From Janthinobacterium sp. BJB426 (lineage in GTDB: Bacteria; Pseudomonadota; Gammaproteobacteria; Burkholderiales; Burkholderiaceae_D): a DNA stretch of 64,000 bases. Position 1 is the first letter of the stretch, and every line of letters starts with the position of its first letter. Position numbers and translations under genes: made by a program. Positions 1 to 8,519 of the stretch are shown in pieces. The notes under the pieces were generated by a model. It did not search any database and had not been told where the DNA came from. It saw only the letters and a program-made list of their open reading frames with translations. The stretch is taken from assembly GCF_002735705.1 (NCBI RefSeq), contig NZ_PDZL01000005.1, positions 62,001-126,000 on the forward strand, written 5' to 3'.

Positions 1-52
1 TGTGCTCCGTCAGCAAATAGTCCTTGTTCGATTTCCCTTTGACCGTGTACAT
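1..52 (-). CDS. fliA: RNA polymerase sigma factor FliA (sigma-28), N-terminal fragment
   Basis: Only the first 17 codons are inside the window. Read on the minus strand from the ATG at 52 they give MYTVKGKSNKDYLLTEH, which resembles the start of betaproteobacterial FliA proteins; in those the next residues enter conserved sigma region 1.2/2. It begins 45 nt beyond the flhG stop and on the same strand, which is the usual flhF-flhG-fliA order. The product would be the flagellar sigma factor for late (class III) genes such as flagellin and chemotaxis genes. The Shine-Dalgarno match is weak. The call rests on a short peptide plus context, so the remainder of the gene outside the window is needed to be certain. 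Confidence 0.75.
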   Translation of the reverse strand, partial: MYTVKGKSNKDYLLTEH

Positions 53-97
53 AGGCTGCTTATTGTTTTCTCATCTTATCTGGTGCTACGGTTGGCT

Positions 98-982
98 TCA
101 GGCGCTGAACTGGTGTGGGCTCCCCGTCTGGTACAAGGTGCCGCCAAGTACCGGCGCCGCCGAACGGGCCAGCCGCTCGGCCAGTCCGCGAAACGCCACC
201 GACGCGCCCGCCAGCGGAAACGCATCGACCACGCTGCGGCCCAGGCGCGCCGCGCGGTGCAGATACTCATCGGCAGGCACCGAACCCATCGAGGTCAGCT
301 TCACGGCCAGATAGCGGCTCGCCGCCTGCGCCATATTATCGTATACCACTTTTGCTTCGGATTCGGAAGCGCCGGTGACGAGAATGCCGAAGGGACGGCG
401 TCCCAGTTCCTGGCTCAGGCGCTTGATCAGGCAGTACGCCGCCTTGATCGAGGTGGCGCTGGTGGACACTTGCACGACGATATCGGACGAAGCCATCAGC
501 GGCACGGGGAAACAGGCGCCCTCGTCAGCCACGACGCCGTCGACCAGCACGATGCCGCTCTGGCGCGCCAGCACGTCGAAAGTCTTGCCCAGGCGGCGCA
601 GTTCGTCCTCGCCCGCATAGTCCATGCTGTCCATCAAATGGTTGCGCGCGCCAAGGCTGGCCACGCCGAAGCCTTGCGGCACCTGGTGGATGACCTGGTT
701 CAAGCCGCACTGCTGGCGCGCCACGTCGCGCAGGCTGGCGCCGTGCGCCAGGCCCAGGCGCGCAGCCACGCCATCGCTGCCGCCGCTGGCGTCGAGCAGC
801 AGCACGTCATTGCCGCCGTAGACGAGCGAAGCGCCCAGGTTGACCAGCATGGCGCCCTTGTCGTCCTGCGGCGTGGCCGAGAGGAACGTCATGACGCGCG
901 GCTGCGGGCCGGCCAGCATGCGGCGCAAGCCTTCGGCCTGGTCGAAATCGAAATTAGCCAAGGTGCACCCCGCGCGCTTCAT
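98..982 (-). CDS. flhG: Flagellar number regulator FlhG (FleN/MinD-like ATPase)
   Basis: The 294-residue protein opens with a DQAEGLRRML segment typical of FlhG, then a ParA/MinD-type fold (AMLVNLGASL, DVLLLDASGG, IVLVDGVV). FlhG proteins act with the GTPase FlhF at the cell pole and restrain flagellar number. The P-loop region (SATPQDDKGAMLVNLG) does not show an obvious canonical deviant Walker A lysine pattern, as is common in this subgroup. The ATG at 982 overlaps the end of flhF by 29 nt. An in-frame TTG at 961 would give MANFDFDQAEG, closer to typical family N-termini and preceded by a G-rich stretch, so the true start may be seven codons downstream. Translational coupling with flhF is likely either way. 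Confidence 0.85.
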   Translation of the reverse strand: MKRAGCTLANFDFDQAEGLRRMLAGPQPRVMTFLSATPQDDKGAMLVNLGASLVYGGNDVLLLDASGGSDGVAARLGLAHGASLRDVARQQCGLNQVIHQVPQGFGVASLGARNHLMDSMDYAGEDELRRLGKTFDVLARQSGIVLVDGVVADEGACFPVPLMASSDIVVQVSTSATSIKAAYCLIKRLSQELGRRPFGILVTGASESEAKVVYDNMAQAASRYLAVKLTSMGSVPADEYLHRAARLGRSVVDAFPLAGASVAFRGLAERLARSAAPVLGGTLYQTGSPHQFSA

Positions 983-2282
983 TGTTGCGGGCGGCCGCCT
1001 GCGCCATCAGCAGCGGCAGTTCGGCATCGGAAAACTGCGTGGCCGCCGAATCGCGCTTGAGCTTGAAGGCGCGGTCGATCAGGTAGCCGCGGTCGGCAAG
1101 GTACAGGTCTTCCGGCACGCGCTGGCCGTTCGACACATAAAACAGGTTCAGCTTCTGGCGGATCACCACGTCGAGCACGTTGCCGATCGAGGCCGCTTCA
1201 TCGAGCTTGGTCATGATGCAGCCGGCCAGGCCGCTGCCCTGGTAGGCGCGCACCACTTCGTTCAACGTTTCCTGCGTCGCCGTGGAATTGAGGCACAACA
1301 AACGTTTCACGTCGGCGCCGGCGCCCGACAGCATGGCCACCTGTTCCGTCACCATCTGGTCGCGCTGGCTCACGCCCACCGTATCGATCAGCACCGTGTG
1401 CTTGTTCTTCAATTCCTTCAGGGCGATGCGCAAGTCCGCCTCGTCCTTCACCGAATGCACCATCACGCCGAGGATCTTGCCGTAGATGCGCAGCTGTTCG
1501 TGCGCGCCGATACGATAGGCATCCGTGGTGATCAGGGCCAGCTTTTCCGGGCCGTGGCGCATCACGCAGCGGGCCGCCAGCTTGGCCGTGCTGGTGGTCT
1601 TGCCGACACCGGTCGGGCCGACCAGCGCAAACACGCCGCCCTGCTCCAGCATGGCGTCTTCATTGGCCACAGTATTCAGGTTGCGGCTCAGGACGGTCTT
1701 GATCCAGCGCATGCTTTGCGCGCCATCGAGGCCGGCCGGCAACTTGTCGATCAGGTAGCGCGCCAGGCTGGCCGAAAAACCGGCGGCCAGCATTTCGCGC
1801 AGCACGACGGCTTTTTGCGGCTCGCGCTGCTGCGTCGAACCCCACGAGATTTCCGCCAGCTGAGTTTCCATCATGCCGCGCATGGCGCGGATTTCATTCA
1901 TCATGCCGCTCATCTCGGCGGCGGCGTTCTCTTTGACGTGCGCCAGCGCGCTGGCCATCATCTGCTGCATGCGGGCCATGTCCACTGGCTCGGAGGCAGC
2001 CTGGCGCGGCGCGGCAGGACGTGGCGCGGCCGGGCGCTGGGCCGGGGCGGCAGGACGCTGCGGCGTGGCGAACTGGGTCTGCAACTGGGGACGGGGCTGG
2101 GCCATTTCGGAGGCGGCCGGCGGCGACGCCAGCGAAGCGGCATCGTCATTGGCCAGCGCGAGGATTTCCACCACGCCATCGGCCTGGCGGTTCGACAGGA
2201 TCACGGCGTCGGGGCCCAGCGCTTCGCGCACCTTGCGCAGCGCATCGCGCGACGAGGCGCCCGTAAATTTCTTCACATTCAT
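954..2282 (-). CDS. flhF: Flagellar biosynthesis GTPase FlhF
   Basis: FlhF is an SRP-family GTPase (with Ffh and FtsY) that sets the polar position of the flagellum. The 442-residue reading has an N-terminal MNVKKFTG segment, a Pro/Ala-rich basic linker (about residues 75-115), and a C-terminal NG domain with the G1 P-loop GPTGVGKTT, a DTVGVSQRD-type G3 segment and the TKLDEA G4 motif. The longest ORF would start at 2399, but the ATG at 2282 is preceded by GGGAGG at good spacing and begins exactly where the family does, so that start is used. It sits between flhA and flhG in the flagellar operon, with 269 nt separating it from flhA. Confidence 0.93.
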   Translation of the reverse strand: MNVKKFTGASSRDALRKVREALGPDAVILSNRQADGVVEILALANDDAASLASPPAASEMAQPRPQLQTQFATPQRPAAPAQRPAAPRPAAPRQAASEPVDMARMQQMMASALAHVKENAAAEMSGMMNEIRAMRGMMETQLAEISWGSTQQREPQKAVVLREMLAAGFSASLARYLIDKLPAGLDGAQSMRWIKTVLSRNLNTVANEDAMLEQGGVFALVGPTGVGKTTSTAKLAARCVMRHGPEKLALITTDAYRIGAHEQLRIYGKILGVMVHSVKDEADLRIALKELKNKHTVLIDTVGVSQRDQMVTEQVAMLSGAGADVKRLLCLNSTATQETLNEVVRAYQGSGLAGCIMTKLDEAASIGNVLDVVIRQKLNLFYVSNGQRVPEDLYLADRGYLIDRAFKLKRDSAATQFSDAELPLLMAQAAARNNEARGVHLG

Positions 2283-2500
2283 GACCGGCCTCCCAAGGCG
2301 GGGGTGGCGCAATATTGGCTGAACTGTGTGACCATCGTCGACTCCTGTTGCTTGAGTGCTGTCTTCCACATGGACACAGATCACCCGGACAGTTTCCATT
2401 ATTAGCGATGCTTACAGGAAATGATCGAAGGAACAGGACGGGAAAGTACCCGTTATTCAGTTTGCCGGGAGGAAATTGATGTTTATTTGACCAAAAGCAA

Positions 2501-2517
2501 GGATCGAGGGTCGATCC
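2501..2517 (-). terminator. Small perfect hairpin after flhA
   Basis: GGATCGA, a GGG loop and TCGATCC form a perfect 7-bp stem 35 nt past the flhA stop. On the minus strand it is followed by a short T-rich stretch (TTGCTTTTGG), so it may be a weak terminator, attenuator or mRNA-stabilising hairpin between flhA and flhF. There is no continuous U-tract, so read-through into flhF is expected. Confidence 0.35.
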
Positions 2518-2551
2518 CGCCGGGACCGCCCCTACGTGCCGCTTAACGCAA

Positions 2552-4648
2552 CTACTGCGCGCCCACCAGGGCCGTGACGCGGATCGTCTTGGTTTCCGGC
2601 ACTTCCGCATGCGACAGCACTTTGAGCTGCGGCAAGGCGCGGCGCAGGAAGCGCGACAGCAGGGCGCGCAGCGGCGCCGGCACCAGCAGCACCGGCGTCA
2701 GGCCCAGCGCTTCCTGTTGCTGGGCAGCCAGGCCCGCCTGGTGCGCGATGGTGTCGGCCAGGCCCGGCTCGATGCCGGCGCCATCGCCGCCATTGCCCAT
2801 CGCTTGCATCAGCAGCCGCTCCAGGCGGCTGTCCAGGGTCATCACGGACAGTTCGGCCGAGCCGGGGAACAATTGCTGCACGATGGCGCGGCCCAGGGCC
2901 ACGCGCACCAGCGCCGTCAGTTCATTCGGGTCTTGCGTGCTGACCGTATGCTCGGCCAGGGTTTCGATGATGCTGCGCATGTCGCGGATGTGCACGCCCT
3001 CGGCCAGCAGGTTCTGCAGCACCTTTTGCAAGGTCGACAGCGACAGCATCTTCGGCACCAGATCTTCCACCAGGCGCGGGGCATCCTTGCCCAGGTGGTC
3101 GAGCAGCGACTGCACTTCCGCGCGGCCCAGCAGCTCGGAAGCGTGCGAGGTGATCAGGTGATTCAGGTGCGTGGCCACCACGGTGCCCGCATCGACCACC
3201 GTGTAGCCCATCGATTGGGCCTGGTCGCGCAGGCTGGCGTCGATCCAGGTGGCGGGCAAGCCGAAGGCGGGGTCGTTGGTGGCCACGCCCGGCAAGGTGC
3301 CGCTGGCCATGCCGGGGTTGATCGCCAGGAACTGGCCGTTGAACGCTTCGCCCACGCCCACTTCCACGCCCTTGAGGGTGATGCGGTAGGCGGACGGTTT
3401 CAATTCCAGGTTGTCGCGGATATGCACGGGCGGCGCCAGGAAGCCCACTTCCTGGGCAAACTTCTTGCGGATGCCCTTGATGCGTTTGAGCAATTCGCCG
3501 CCCTGCGTCTTGTCGACCAGGGGAATCAAACGGTAGCCCACTTCCAGGCCCAGGGTATCGACGGGCATGATGTCTTGCCAGCTGGCTTCTTCCTGCTCGG
3601 GCGCCACGGTTGCCTGCGGCACTTCGGCCGGCTTTTCGGCCGCCTCTTTTTCCTGCGTGCGTTTTTTGCTGATCAGATAGGCGGAACCGGCCAGCAGCGA
3701 CGCCAGCAGGATGAAGACCATGTTCGGCATGCCGGGAATCAAGCCCATGCCGCCGATGATGCCGGCGGTAATATATAGCACTTGCGGTTTCGCAAACAAT
3801 TGCCCTACCAGCTGGGTGCCGATGTCCTGTTCGCTGGCCACGCGCGAGACGACGATACCGGCCGCCGTGGAAATGATCAGCGAAGGAATCTGCGCCACCA
3901 GGCCGTCACCGATGGCCAGCAGGGTGTAGTTCTTGAGCGCATCGGCAAAGCCCATGTCGTGCTGCAGCAAGCCCACCAGCAAGCCGCCGACGATATTGAT
4001 GACGGTGACCATGATGCCGGCGATGGCGTCGCCGCGCACGTATTTGCTGGCACCGTCCATGGCGCCATAGAATTCCGCTTCCTGCGCCACTTCCGTGCGG
4101 CGGCGGCGCGCTTCGTCTTCGCCGATCAGGCCGGCGTTCAGGTCGGCATCGATGGCCATCTGTTTACCGGGCATCGCGTCCAGCGCGAAGCGGGCGCCCA
4201 CCTCGGCGATACGGCCCGCGCCCTTGGTCACGACGGTAAAGTTGATGATCGTCAAAATAATGAAAACCACGATACCGACCGTGTAGTTGCCGCCGATCAA
4301 GAAGTGACCGAACGCTTCAATCACTTTACCGGCCGCGTCGGCGCCCGTATGGCCTTCCGTCAGCACCACGCGCGTGGACGCCACGTTCAGCGACAGGCGC
4401 AGCATGGTCGACACGAGCAAAATGGTCGGGAACGCCATGAAGTCGAGCGGCTTGACCGTGTACAGCGCCGTCAGCAGCACGATGATGGACAGCGCGATAT
4501 TAAAACTGAAGAAGATGTCGAGGATGAAGGCCGGCAACGGCAGCACCATCATCGCCAGCAGCATGATGATGATGATAGGCGCGGCGATGCCCTTGCTGGC
4601 GTTGCCACCCATTCCACTGAGCCAGGCTGGCATTCTCAGGCCGTTCAT
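2552..4648 (-). CDS. flhA: Flagellar type III export apparatus protein FlhA
   Basis: FlhA is the large inner-membrane component of the flagellar type III secretion gate; its cytoplasmic domain forms the nonameric ring that docks export chaperones. The 698-residue protein has the normal family length. The first ~330 residues are rich in membrane helices (IIIIMLLAMMVLPLPAF, IALSIIVLLTALYTV) with the conserved FHIPEP-type cytoplasmic loop (GARFALDAMPGKQMAIDADL). A soluble C-terminal domain follows a charged linker (SKKRTQEKEAAEKP). Its start overlaps the flhB stop as ATGA, so the two are translationally coupled. Confidence 0.97.
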   Translation of the reverse strand: MNGLRMPAWLSGMGGNASKGIAAPIIIIMLLAMMVLPLPAFILDIFFSFNIALSIIVLLTALYTVKPLDFMAFPTILLVSTMLRLSLNVASTRVVLTEGHTGADAAGKVIEAFGHFLIGGNYTVGIVVFIILTIINFTVVTKGAGRIAEVGARFALDAMPGKQMAIDADLNAGLIGEDEARRRRTEVAQEAEFYGAMDGASKYVRGDAIAGIMVTVINIVGGLLVGLLQHDMGFADALKNYTLLAIGDGLVAQIPSLIISTAAGIVVSRVASEQDIGTQLVGQLFAKPQVLYITAGIIGGMGLIPGMPNMVFILLASLLAGSAYLISKKRTQEKEAAEKPAEVPQATVAPEQEEASWQDIMPVDTLGLEVGYRLIPLVDKTQGGELLKRIKGIRKKFAQEVGFLAPPVHIRDNLELKPSAYRITLKGVEVGVGEAFNGQFLAINPGMASGTLPGVATNDPAFGLPATWIDASLRDQAQSMGYTVVDAGTVVATHLNHLITSHASELLGRAEVQSLLDHLGKDAPRLVEDLVPKMLSLSTLQKVLQNLLAEGVHIRDMRSIIETLAEHTVSTQDPNELTALVRVALGRAIVQQLFPGSAELSVMTLDSRLERLLMQAMGNGGDGAGIEPGLADTIAHQAGLAAQQQEALGLTPVLLVPAPLRALLSRFLRRALPQLKVLSHAEVPETKTIRVTALVGAQ

Positions 4649-5838
4649 GGTGTACTTCCTTTATTCTTGTCTGCTGCGCCAGTTGCGGGCGGTGTCTGTG
4701 ATGCGGGATTCTGCGGGTCGAGCTCGGGCGGCACGTCGAGTTTCTTCGGCTTGTCGGGACGCTCGCCCTGGCCCTTGCCATAGCTGCGCAGCTGGAACAC
4801 ATAGGCCAGCACTTCGGCCACGGCGCCATACAGCGCTTCGGGAATCTCGTCGCCGATGTCCGTATGCTTGTACAGCGCGCGCGCCAGGGCCGGCGCTTCC
4901 AGGATGGCGACCTTGTGCTCGCCGGCCAGTTCGCGGATCTTCGCCGCCACCTCGTCGATGCCCTTGGCCACCACCTGCGGCGCGCCGCGCGAATTCTCGC
5001 CATATTTCAAGGCCACCGCGTAGTGGGTAGGATTGGTCACCACCACGTCGGCCGTCGGTACATCGGCCATCATGCGGCGGCGCGACATTTCATGCTGCAT
5101 CTGGCGTATCTTCGCCTTGATCTGCGGATTGCCGTCCGATTCTTTCGACTCTTGCTTGACTTCCTGCAAGGACATTTTCATCTTGTTGGCGTAATGCCAC
5201 ATCTGGTATGGACCGTCGATGGCGGCGATCAGGCCCAGCGCGCCGACGATCAGCAAAAAGGCCGTGATCAGCAGGCTGATCAGATGAGCCGAGCCGGCGC
5301 GCAGGGATTCCACCGACAAGCCCAGCACGGCATCCTTTTGATGCTGCATCACCATCCAGGCGACGACGCCGACGACGAGGGTCTTGGCGATGGCCTTGAG
5401 CAATTCCACCAGCGCATTCTTCGAAAACATATTGCCCAGGCCGCGAATCGGGTTGAGCTTGCCAAAATTGGGGGTGAACGCCTTGGAACTGAACAGCCAG
5501 CCGCCCACCAGCACGGGCGAGGCCAGGGCCACGAGCATGATGGCCAGCGCGTACGGCAGGCAAGTCAGCAAGACGGAGCCCACGTCGTAGCCGATGCGCA
5601 ACATCATCGCGTCGGGATTGAGGATCTGCTCGCGATCCAGGGTCAGGCCGGAAACCATGACAGCCGTCAGCCGCCGCACGATGGCGTCGCCGGCAAACCA
5701 CAGGCAGCAGCCGGACGCCATCAACACAGTGAACGTTGCCACTTCACGCGATCGCGGAACGTCGCCTTCCTCACGCGCCTGCTCGAGGCGCTTCGGTGAC
5801 GCGGCTTCGGTCTTTTCTGCGTCGCTGTCTTCCGACAT
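4645..5838 (-). CDS. flhB: Flagellar type III export switch protein FlhB
   Basis: FlhB switches export specificity from rod/hook to filament substrates. The N-terminal half contains four hydrophobic segments after the SPKRLEQAREEGDVPRS signature. The C-terminal half contains the NPTH autocleavage motif within VVTNPTHYAVAL and the conserved KG(I)DEVAAKIRELA segment. The protein is 397 residues long. The ATG at 5838 has GGAG seven bases upstream and is preferred over the TTG one codon earlier. It is the first flagellar gene of this minus-strand run; the FAA-hydrolase gene lies upstream across 139 nt with a 6-bp hairpin at 5935-5953. Confidence 0.97.
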   Translation of the reverse strand: MSEDSDAEKTEAASPKRLEQAREEGDVPRSREVATFTVLMASGCCLWFAGDAIVRRLTAVMVSGLTLDREQILNPDAMMLRIGYDVGSVLLTCLPYALAIMLVALASPVLVGGWLFSSKAFTPNFGKLNPIRGLGNMFSKNALVELLKAIAKTLVVGVVAWMVMQHQKDAVLGLSVESLRAGSAHLISLLITAFLLIVGALGLIAAIDGPYQMWHYANKMKMSLQEVKQESKESDGNPQIKAKIRQMQHEMSRRRMMADVPTADVVVTNPTHYAVALKYGENSRGAPQVVAKGIDEVAAKIRELAGEHKVAILEAPALARALYKHTDIGDEIPEALYGAVAEVLAYVFQLRSYGKGQGERPDKPKKLDVPPELDPQNPASQTPPATGAADKNKGSTP

Positions 5839-5977
5839 CAATCAACTCCGGTGAAGTCCTGCAGCCTGGCTAGGCGCAATACGGACTGGGCATGGAGCAT
5901 TATCGAGTCAAGTGCCTGCTTGCCATCGGCGGAACAGGGGGGCAAATCCCCTGCATTTCCTTTACTCTCAAGTAACC

Positions 5978-6976
5978 TTAGCGGGACTTCCTCGCTTCCG
6001 CCTGCTTCACGGTCTGCTCGATGGCGCCAAACAAGGATTTACCGTCATCACCGAGCATTTCCAGCCGGACCACATCACCAAACAACAGGAATGGCGTGCT
6101 GGCGATGCCATCGGCGATCATCTCCTGGTTACGTCGCTCAACGATGCTTGAAAATCCCTTCTTGACTTCCTTGTTGGCGACCCCGCCCGCGCTGACCACG
6201 CTGCCGGCGCGCGCGTTGCGCGTCTGGCACAGATGGGCGAGCAATTGCGGATAATTGAAGGCCATGTCGGCGCCCGCGTGGGGCTGGCCCGTCAACTTGC
6301 CGTTCAGGCTGCAGCGCAGGGCGTAATGCACCTTGCCGCCGCGCCAGGCGTCGCCCAGCTCGTCCGGCGTGATGGCCACAGGCGAGCAGGCCATGGCCGG
6401 TTTCGCCTGCAGGAAGCCGTAGCCACTGGCTTGCTCGTCGGGCGCCAGGTTGCGCAAGGTGATGTCGTTGACCAGCATCAACAGCTTGATATTCAGGTGC
6501 GCCTGGTCGGGCGTGGAACCCATGGCCACGTCGTCCGTGATGGCGGCGATGCCTGCCTCGTAATCGATGCCCCACTGCTCGTGCGCCAGGGTGATGTCGT
6601 CATGGGCGCCGAGGAAATCGTCGCTGGCGCCCTGATACAGCCGTGGCGCCTCGCGCAAGTTGGCGGGCACATCAACGCCAGCAGCCTTGCAGGCGCGCTC
6701 GATCTGCTGCAGATAGGACGCGCCGGCCACGCGCAAGCTGCTGCGCGGCAAGGGCGCCATGCAGTTGGCCGGGTCGAACTCGAAGGCGCGATGGCCGCGG
6801 CCGCTATTGATGGTCTGGTACAGCAAATCGAGCTGGGGCGCGATGAAACTCCAGTCATCGAGCGCCTTTTGCAGGGTCGGGGCGATGCCATCGGCCAGGT
6901 GGGCCGTTTTCAGGTCGCGCGAGACGACAGCCAGCTGGCCGTCGCGCGTGCCATCCTTCAGGGTTGCTAATTTCAT
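5978..6976 (-). CDS. Fumarylacetoacetate hydrolase family protein
   Basis: The 332-residue protein begins MKLATLKDGTRDGQLAVVSRD, typical of the N-terminal domain found in one FAA-hydrolase subfamily, and continues with a catalytic FAH-like fold. Visible segments are LRVAGASYLQQIERAC, a DDITLAHEQWGIDYEAGIAAI segment rich in acidic residues that would coordinate the divalent metal, and LLMLVNDITLRNL. Members cleave C-C bonds in acylpyruvates or fumarylacetoacetate during aromatic amino-acid breakdown, but the substrate cannot be read from the sequence. No tyrosine-degradation genes lie beside it. It is on the same strand as rsuA, with the structured palindrome at 7069-7188 between them. Confidence 0.85.
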   Translation of the reverse strand: MKLATLKDGTRDGQLAVVSRDLKTAHLADGIAPTLQKALDDWSFIAPQLDLLYQTINSGRGHRAFEFDPANCMAPLPRSSLRVAGASYLQQIERACKAAGVDVPANLREAPRLYQGASDDFLGAHDDITLAHEQWGIDYEAGIAAITDDVAMGSTPDQAHLNIKLLMLVNDITLRNLAPDEQASGYGFLQAKPAMACSPVAITPDELGDAWRGGKVHYALRCSLNGKLTGQPHAGADMAFNYPQLLAHLCQTRNARAGSVVSAGGVANKEVKKGFSSIVERRNQEMIADGIASTPFLLFGDVVRLEMLGDDGKSLFGAIEQTVKQAEARKSR

Positions 6977-7068
6977 GTGCGGGAAACTTCGTCAAATGCA
7001 GGCAGTGGAAACTAAAGACGCAAAAAAGCCGGCAAATACCGACATTTAGCGGTCAAGAAGAGAGGTGC

Positions 7069-7188
7069 AACACCAGACAAAACCGTAGCGAGCGGCAGTG
7101 ATTTGTGGCCGAGAAGCGCAGCCGTGCTAAAGCACGGTGAGCATCGCAGGCTGCAAAGCACGACGCGCAGTAGGTTTGGCCTGGTGTT
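7069..7188. repeat. 120-bp imperfect palindrome between rsuA and the FAA-hydrolase gene
   Basis: The outer arms AACACCAGACAAAACC (7069-7084) and GGTTTGGCCTGGTGTT (7173-7188) are inverted copies with two differences. Further in, 7098-7110 pairs with 7149-7161 (13 positions, one mismatch, two G-U). The centre is a perfect CCGTGC-TAAA-GCACGG hairpin (7122-7137). All layers share one centre near 7128-7129, so a transcript could fold as one long hairpin. It ends 1 nt before the rsuA stop codon and fills most of the gap. There is no U-tract, so it is not a standard terminator. It could be a REP/MITE-like element or a processed 3' RNA structure. I saw no second copy in this window. Confidence 0.7.
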
Positions 7189-7189
7189 A

Positions 7190-7900
7190 TTACGCCAGCA
7201 GCGCGATCTGCTCGGGTGTCAGATAGCACCACTCGCCTTCGGCGAGGCCCAGCGATTCCAGGGTCAGGCTGCCGATGGCGGAACGGTGCAGCGCGCTGCA
7301 ATGGTTGCCGGCGGCGGCCAGCATGCGCTTGACCTGGTGGTATTTGCCTTGCTCGAGCACAATTTCCAGCTGGTGCTCGCCGCGCTTGACGCAGACGAGG
7401 GCCGCCAGCGGGGCCGGTTCGTCGTGCAATTGCACACCAGCCAGCAACAGGGCCACCAGTTCATCCGTCACAGGCTCTTGCGTGGTGGCCTGGTAAATCT
7501 TGGGAACGTGGCGCTTCGGCGACGATTGTGCATGGATAAACGGGCCATCGTCAGACATCAGCAGCATGCCGGTCGTATCGTGGTCAAGCCGGCCGACGGG
7601 CTGGACTTCGCGCCAGGTGAATTGTTCCGGCAGCAAGGTCAATACGCCAGGATGATGGCTGGGCTTGCGCGAGCATTCGAAGTTGGCGGGCTTGTTCAGC
7701 GCCAGGTACAGGTGCGTGCGGACCACCCACTCTTCTTCGAACACGTGCAGCACCAGGCCTTCGGTCTCGACGGTGGTGCGGTAATTGGTCTGGGTGACGC
7801 CATCGATGACGACATCGCCATCCTCGATGAGGGAACGACAATATTTACGGGTGCCAAAACCCTGCGATTGCAGGATGCGGTCTAGGGATAATTTACTCAT
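7190..7900 (-). CDS. rsuA: 16S rRNA pseudouridine(516) synthase RsuA-type
   Basis: The 236-residue protein starts with an S4-like RNA-binding domain (LDRILQSQGFGTRKYCRSLIEDGDVVIDG, residues ~5-50). The pseudouridine synthase core carries the catalytic-aspartate motif GRLDHDTTGMLLMSDDG and the later KYHQVKRMLAAAGN motif. This pattern is closest to RsuA, which isomerises U516 in 16S rRNA; RluE/RluF relatives are possible alternatives. The ATG at 7900 (MSKLSLDRI) starts at the S4 domain, whereas the longer reading from 7984 adds 28 residues of low-complexity basic sequence and was rejected. Confidence 0.88.
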   Translation of the reverse strand: MSKLSLDRILQSQGFGTRKYCRSLIEDGDVVIDGVTQTNYRTTVETEGLVLHVFEEEWVVRTHLYLALNKPANFECSRKPSHHPGVLTLLPEQFTWREVQPVGRLDHDTTGMLLMSDDGPFIHAQSSPKRHVPKIYQATTQEPVTDELVALLLAGVQLHDEPAPLAALVCVKRGEHQLEIVLEQGKYHQVKRMLAAAGNHCSALHRSAIGSLTLESLGLAEGEWCYLTPEQIALLA

Positions 7901-8044
7901 GGGCGTGACTTTACCAGAAGCGGCTGGCAGCGTGAAGCGGCGGCAGCTGGCGTCCGCGCGGCGGTCCAGGCAGCGCGAAACCATGCTGCACGCAGAAATA
8001 CCAAAAAGTACAAGGTGAGAATTGGCGAGAAATGGTTGATTCTT

Positions 8045-8058
8045 TTGAGAAATATCAA
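8045..8058. promoter_or_regulatory. FNR/Anr-like box upstream of the 8157 gene
   Basis: TTGAGAAATATCAA matches the FNR consensus TTGAT-N4-ATCAA at nine of ten positions. Its centre (8051.5) lies 105 bp before the ATG at 8157. A TAGACT -10-like hexamer at 8080-8085 is where a class II FNR promoter (site at about -41.5) would place it. Binding is inferred from sequence only. Confidence 0.45.
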
Positions 8059-8091
8059 GCGCTCGGAATATCGCGTTGATAGACTGAAACT

Positions 8092-8113
8092 TCGTTAGGA
8101 ATCCGCCTAACGA
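8092..8113. promoter_or_regulatory. 8-bp perfect inverted repeat in the 5' leader
   Basis: TCGTTAGG (8092-8099) and CCTAACGA (8106-8113) form a perfect inverted repeat around AATCCG, 43 bp before the start at 8157. It could be an operator, or a hairpin in the leader if transcription starts near 8093. Confidence 0.4.
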
Positions 8114-8156
8114 GCTTTAGGAATAATAACCAGGCAACGACCCACAAGGACATTGT

Positions 8157-8519
8157 ATGAAGCATACCGATACCATCGCCTTACAAGGCAGCATCGCCGA
8201 CATGCGCCAGCGCATCGCTGCGGAACAGGCGGCCATGCACAAAGTCAGACTCGGCGTGGCGCGCTGGAGCAACGCTCCTGCGCCGCAGGATGCGGACGCG
8301 CCGCCATCGCCAGCCAGTCAGACGCACTGGCATGCCGAGGCGCAATGTCAATTCATGTGCTGGCTGGAACTGGGCGGTTTTGCGCACGCCGATGCGGAAA
8401 CCGACACCACGAGCGCGCCTCCGCCCGACACCAGCGCCATTGCCAGCGACGGCGCCAGCATGAGCATCAATGCGGCGGCGGCCAGGCAGTCCTCGCACTG
8501 CAACGGCTGCGCCGTCTGA
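8157..8519 (+). CDS. Hypothetical small protein with Cys/His-containing C-terminus
   Basis: I do not recognise this 120-residue protein. It opens with a possible amphipathic helix (residues ~10-33, IADMRQRIAAEQAAMHKVRL), has a Pro/Ala/Asp linker, a QCQFMCW motif near residue 64-70, and ends in SSHCNGCAV. The paired cysteines and histidine might bind metal, but that is speculative. The ATG is preceded by AAGGA at eight-base spacing. It is monocistronic, divergent from rsuA, and behind an FNR-like box and an inverted repeat. No signal peptide or membrane span is seen. A real gene is more likely than not because start, RBS and leader agree, but I did not find a family. Confidence 0.5.
   Translation: MKHTDTIALQGSIADMRQRIAAEQAAMHKVRLGVARWSNAPAPQDADAPPSPASQTHWHAEAQCQFMCWLELGGFAHADAETDTTSAPPPDTSAIASDGASMSINAAAARQSSHCNGCAV

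Noticed and set aside
5900-5990. Possible sigma-28 promoter before flhB (TAAAG ... GCCGAT)
   Set aside because: Both half-elements occur on the minus strand, but their spacing is about 26 bp instead of about 11, so it does not fit a FliA promoter.
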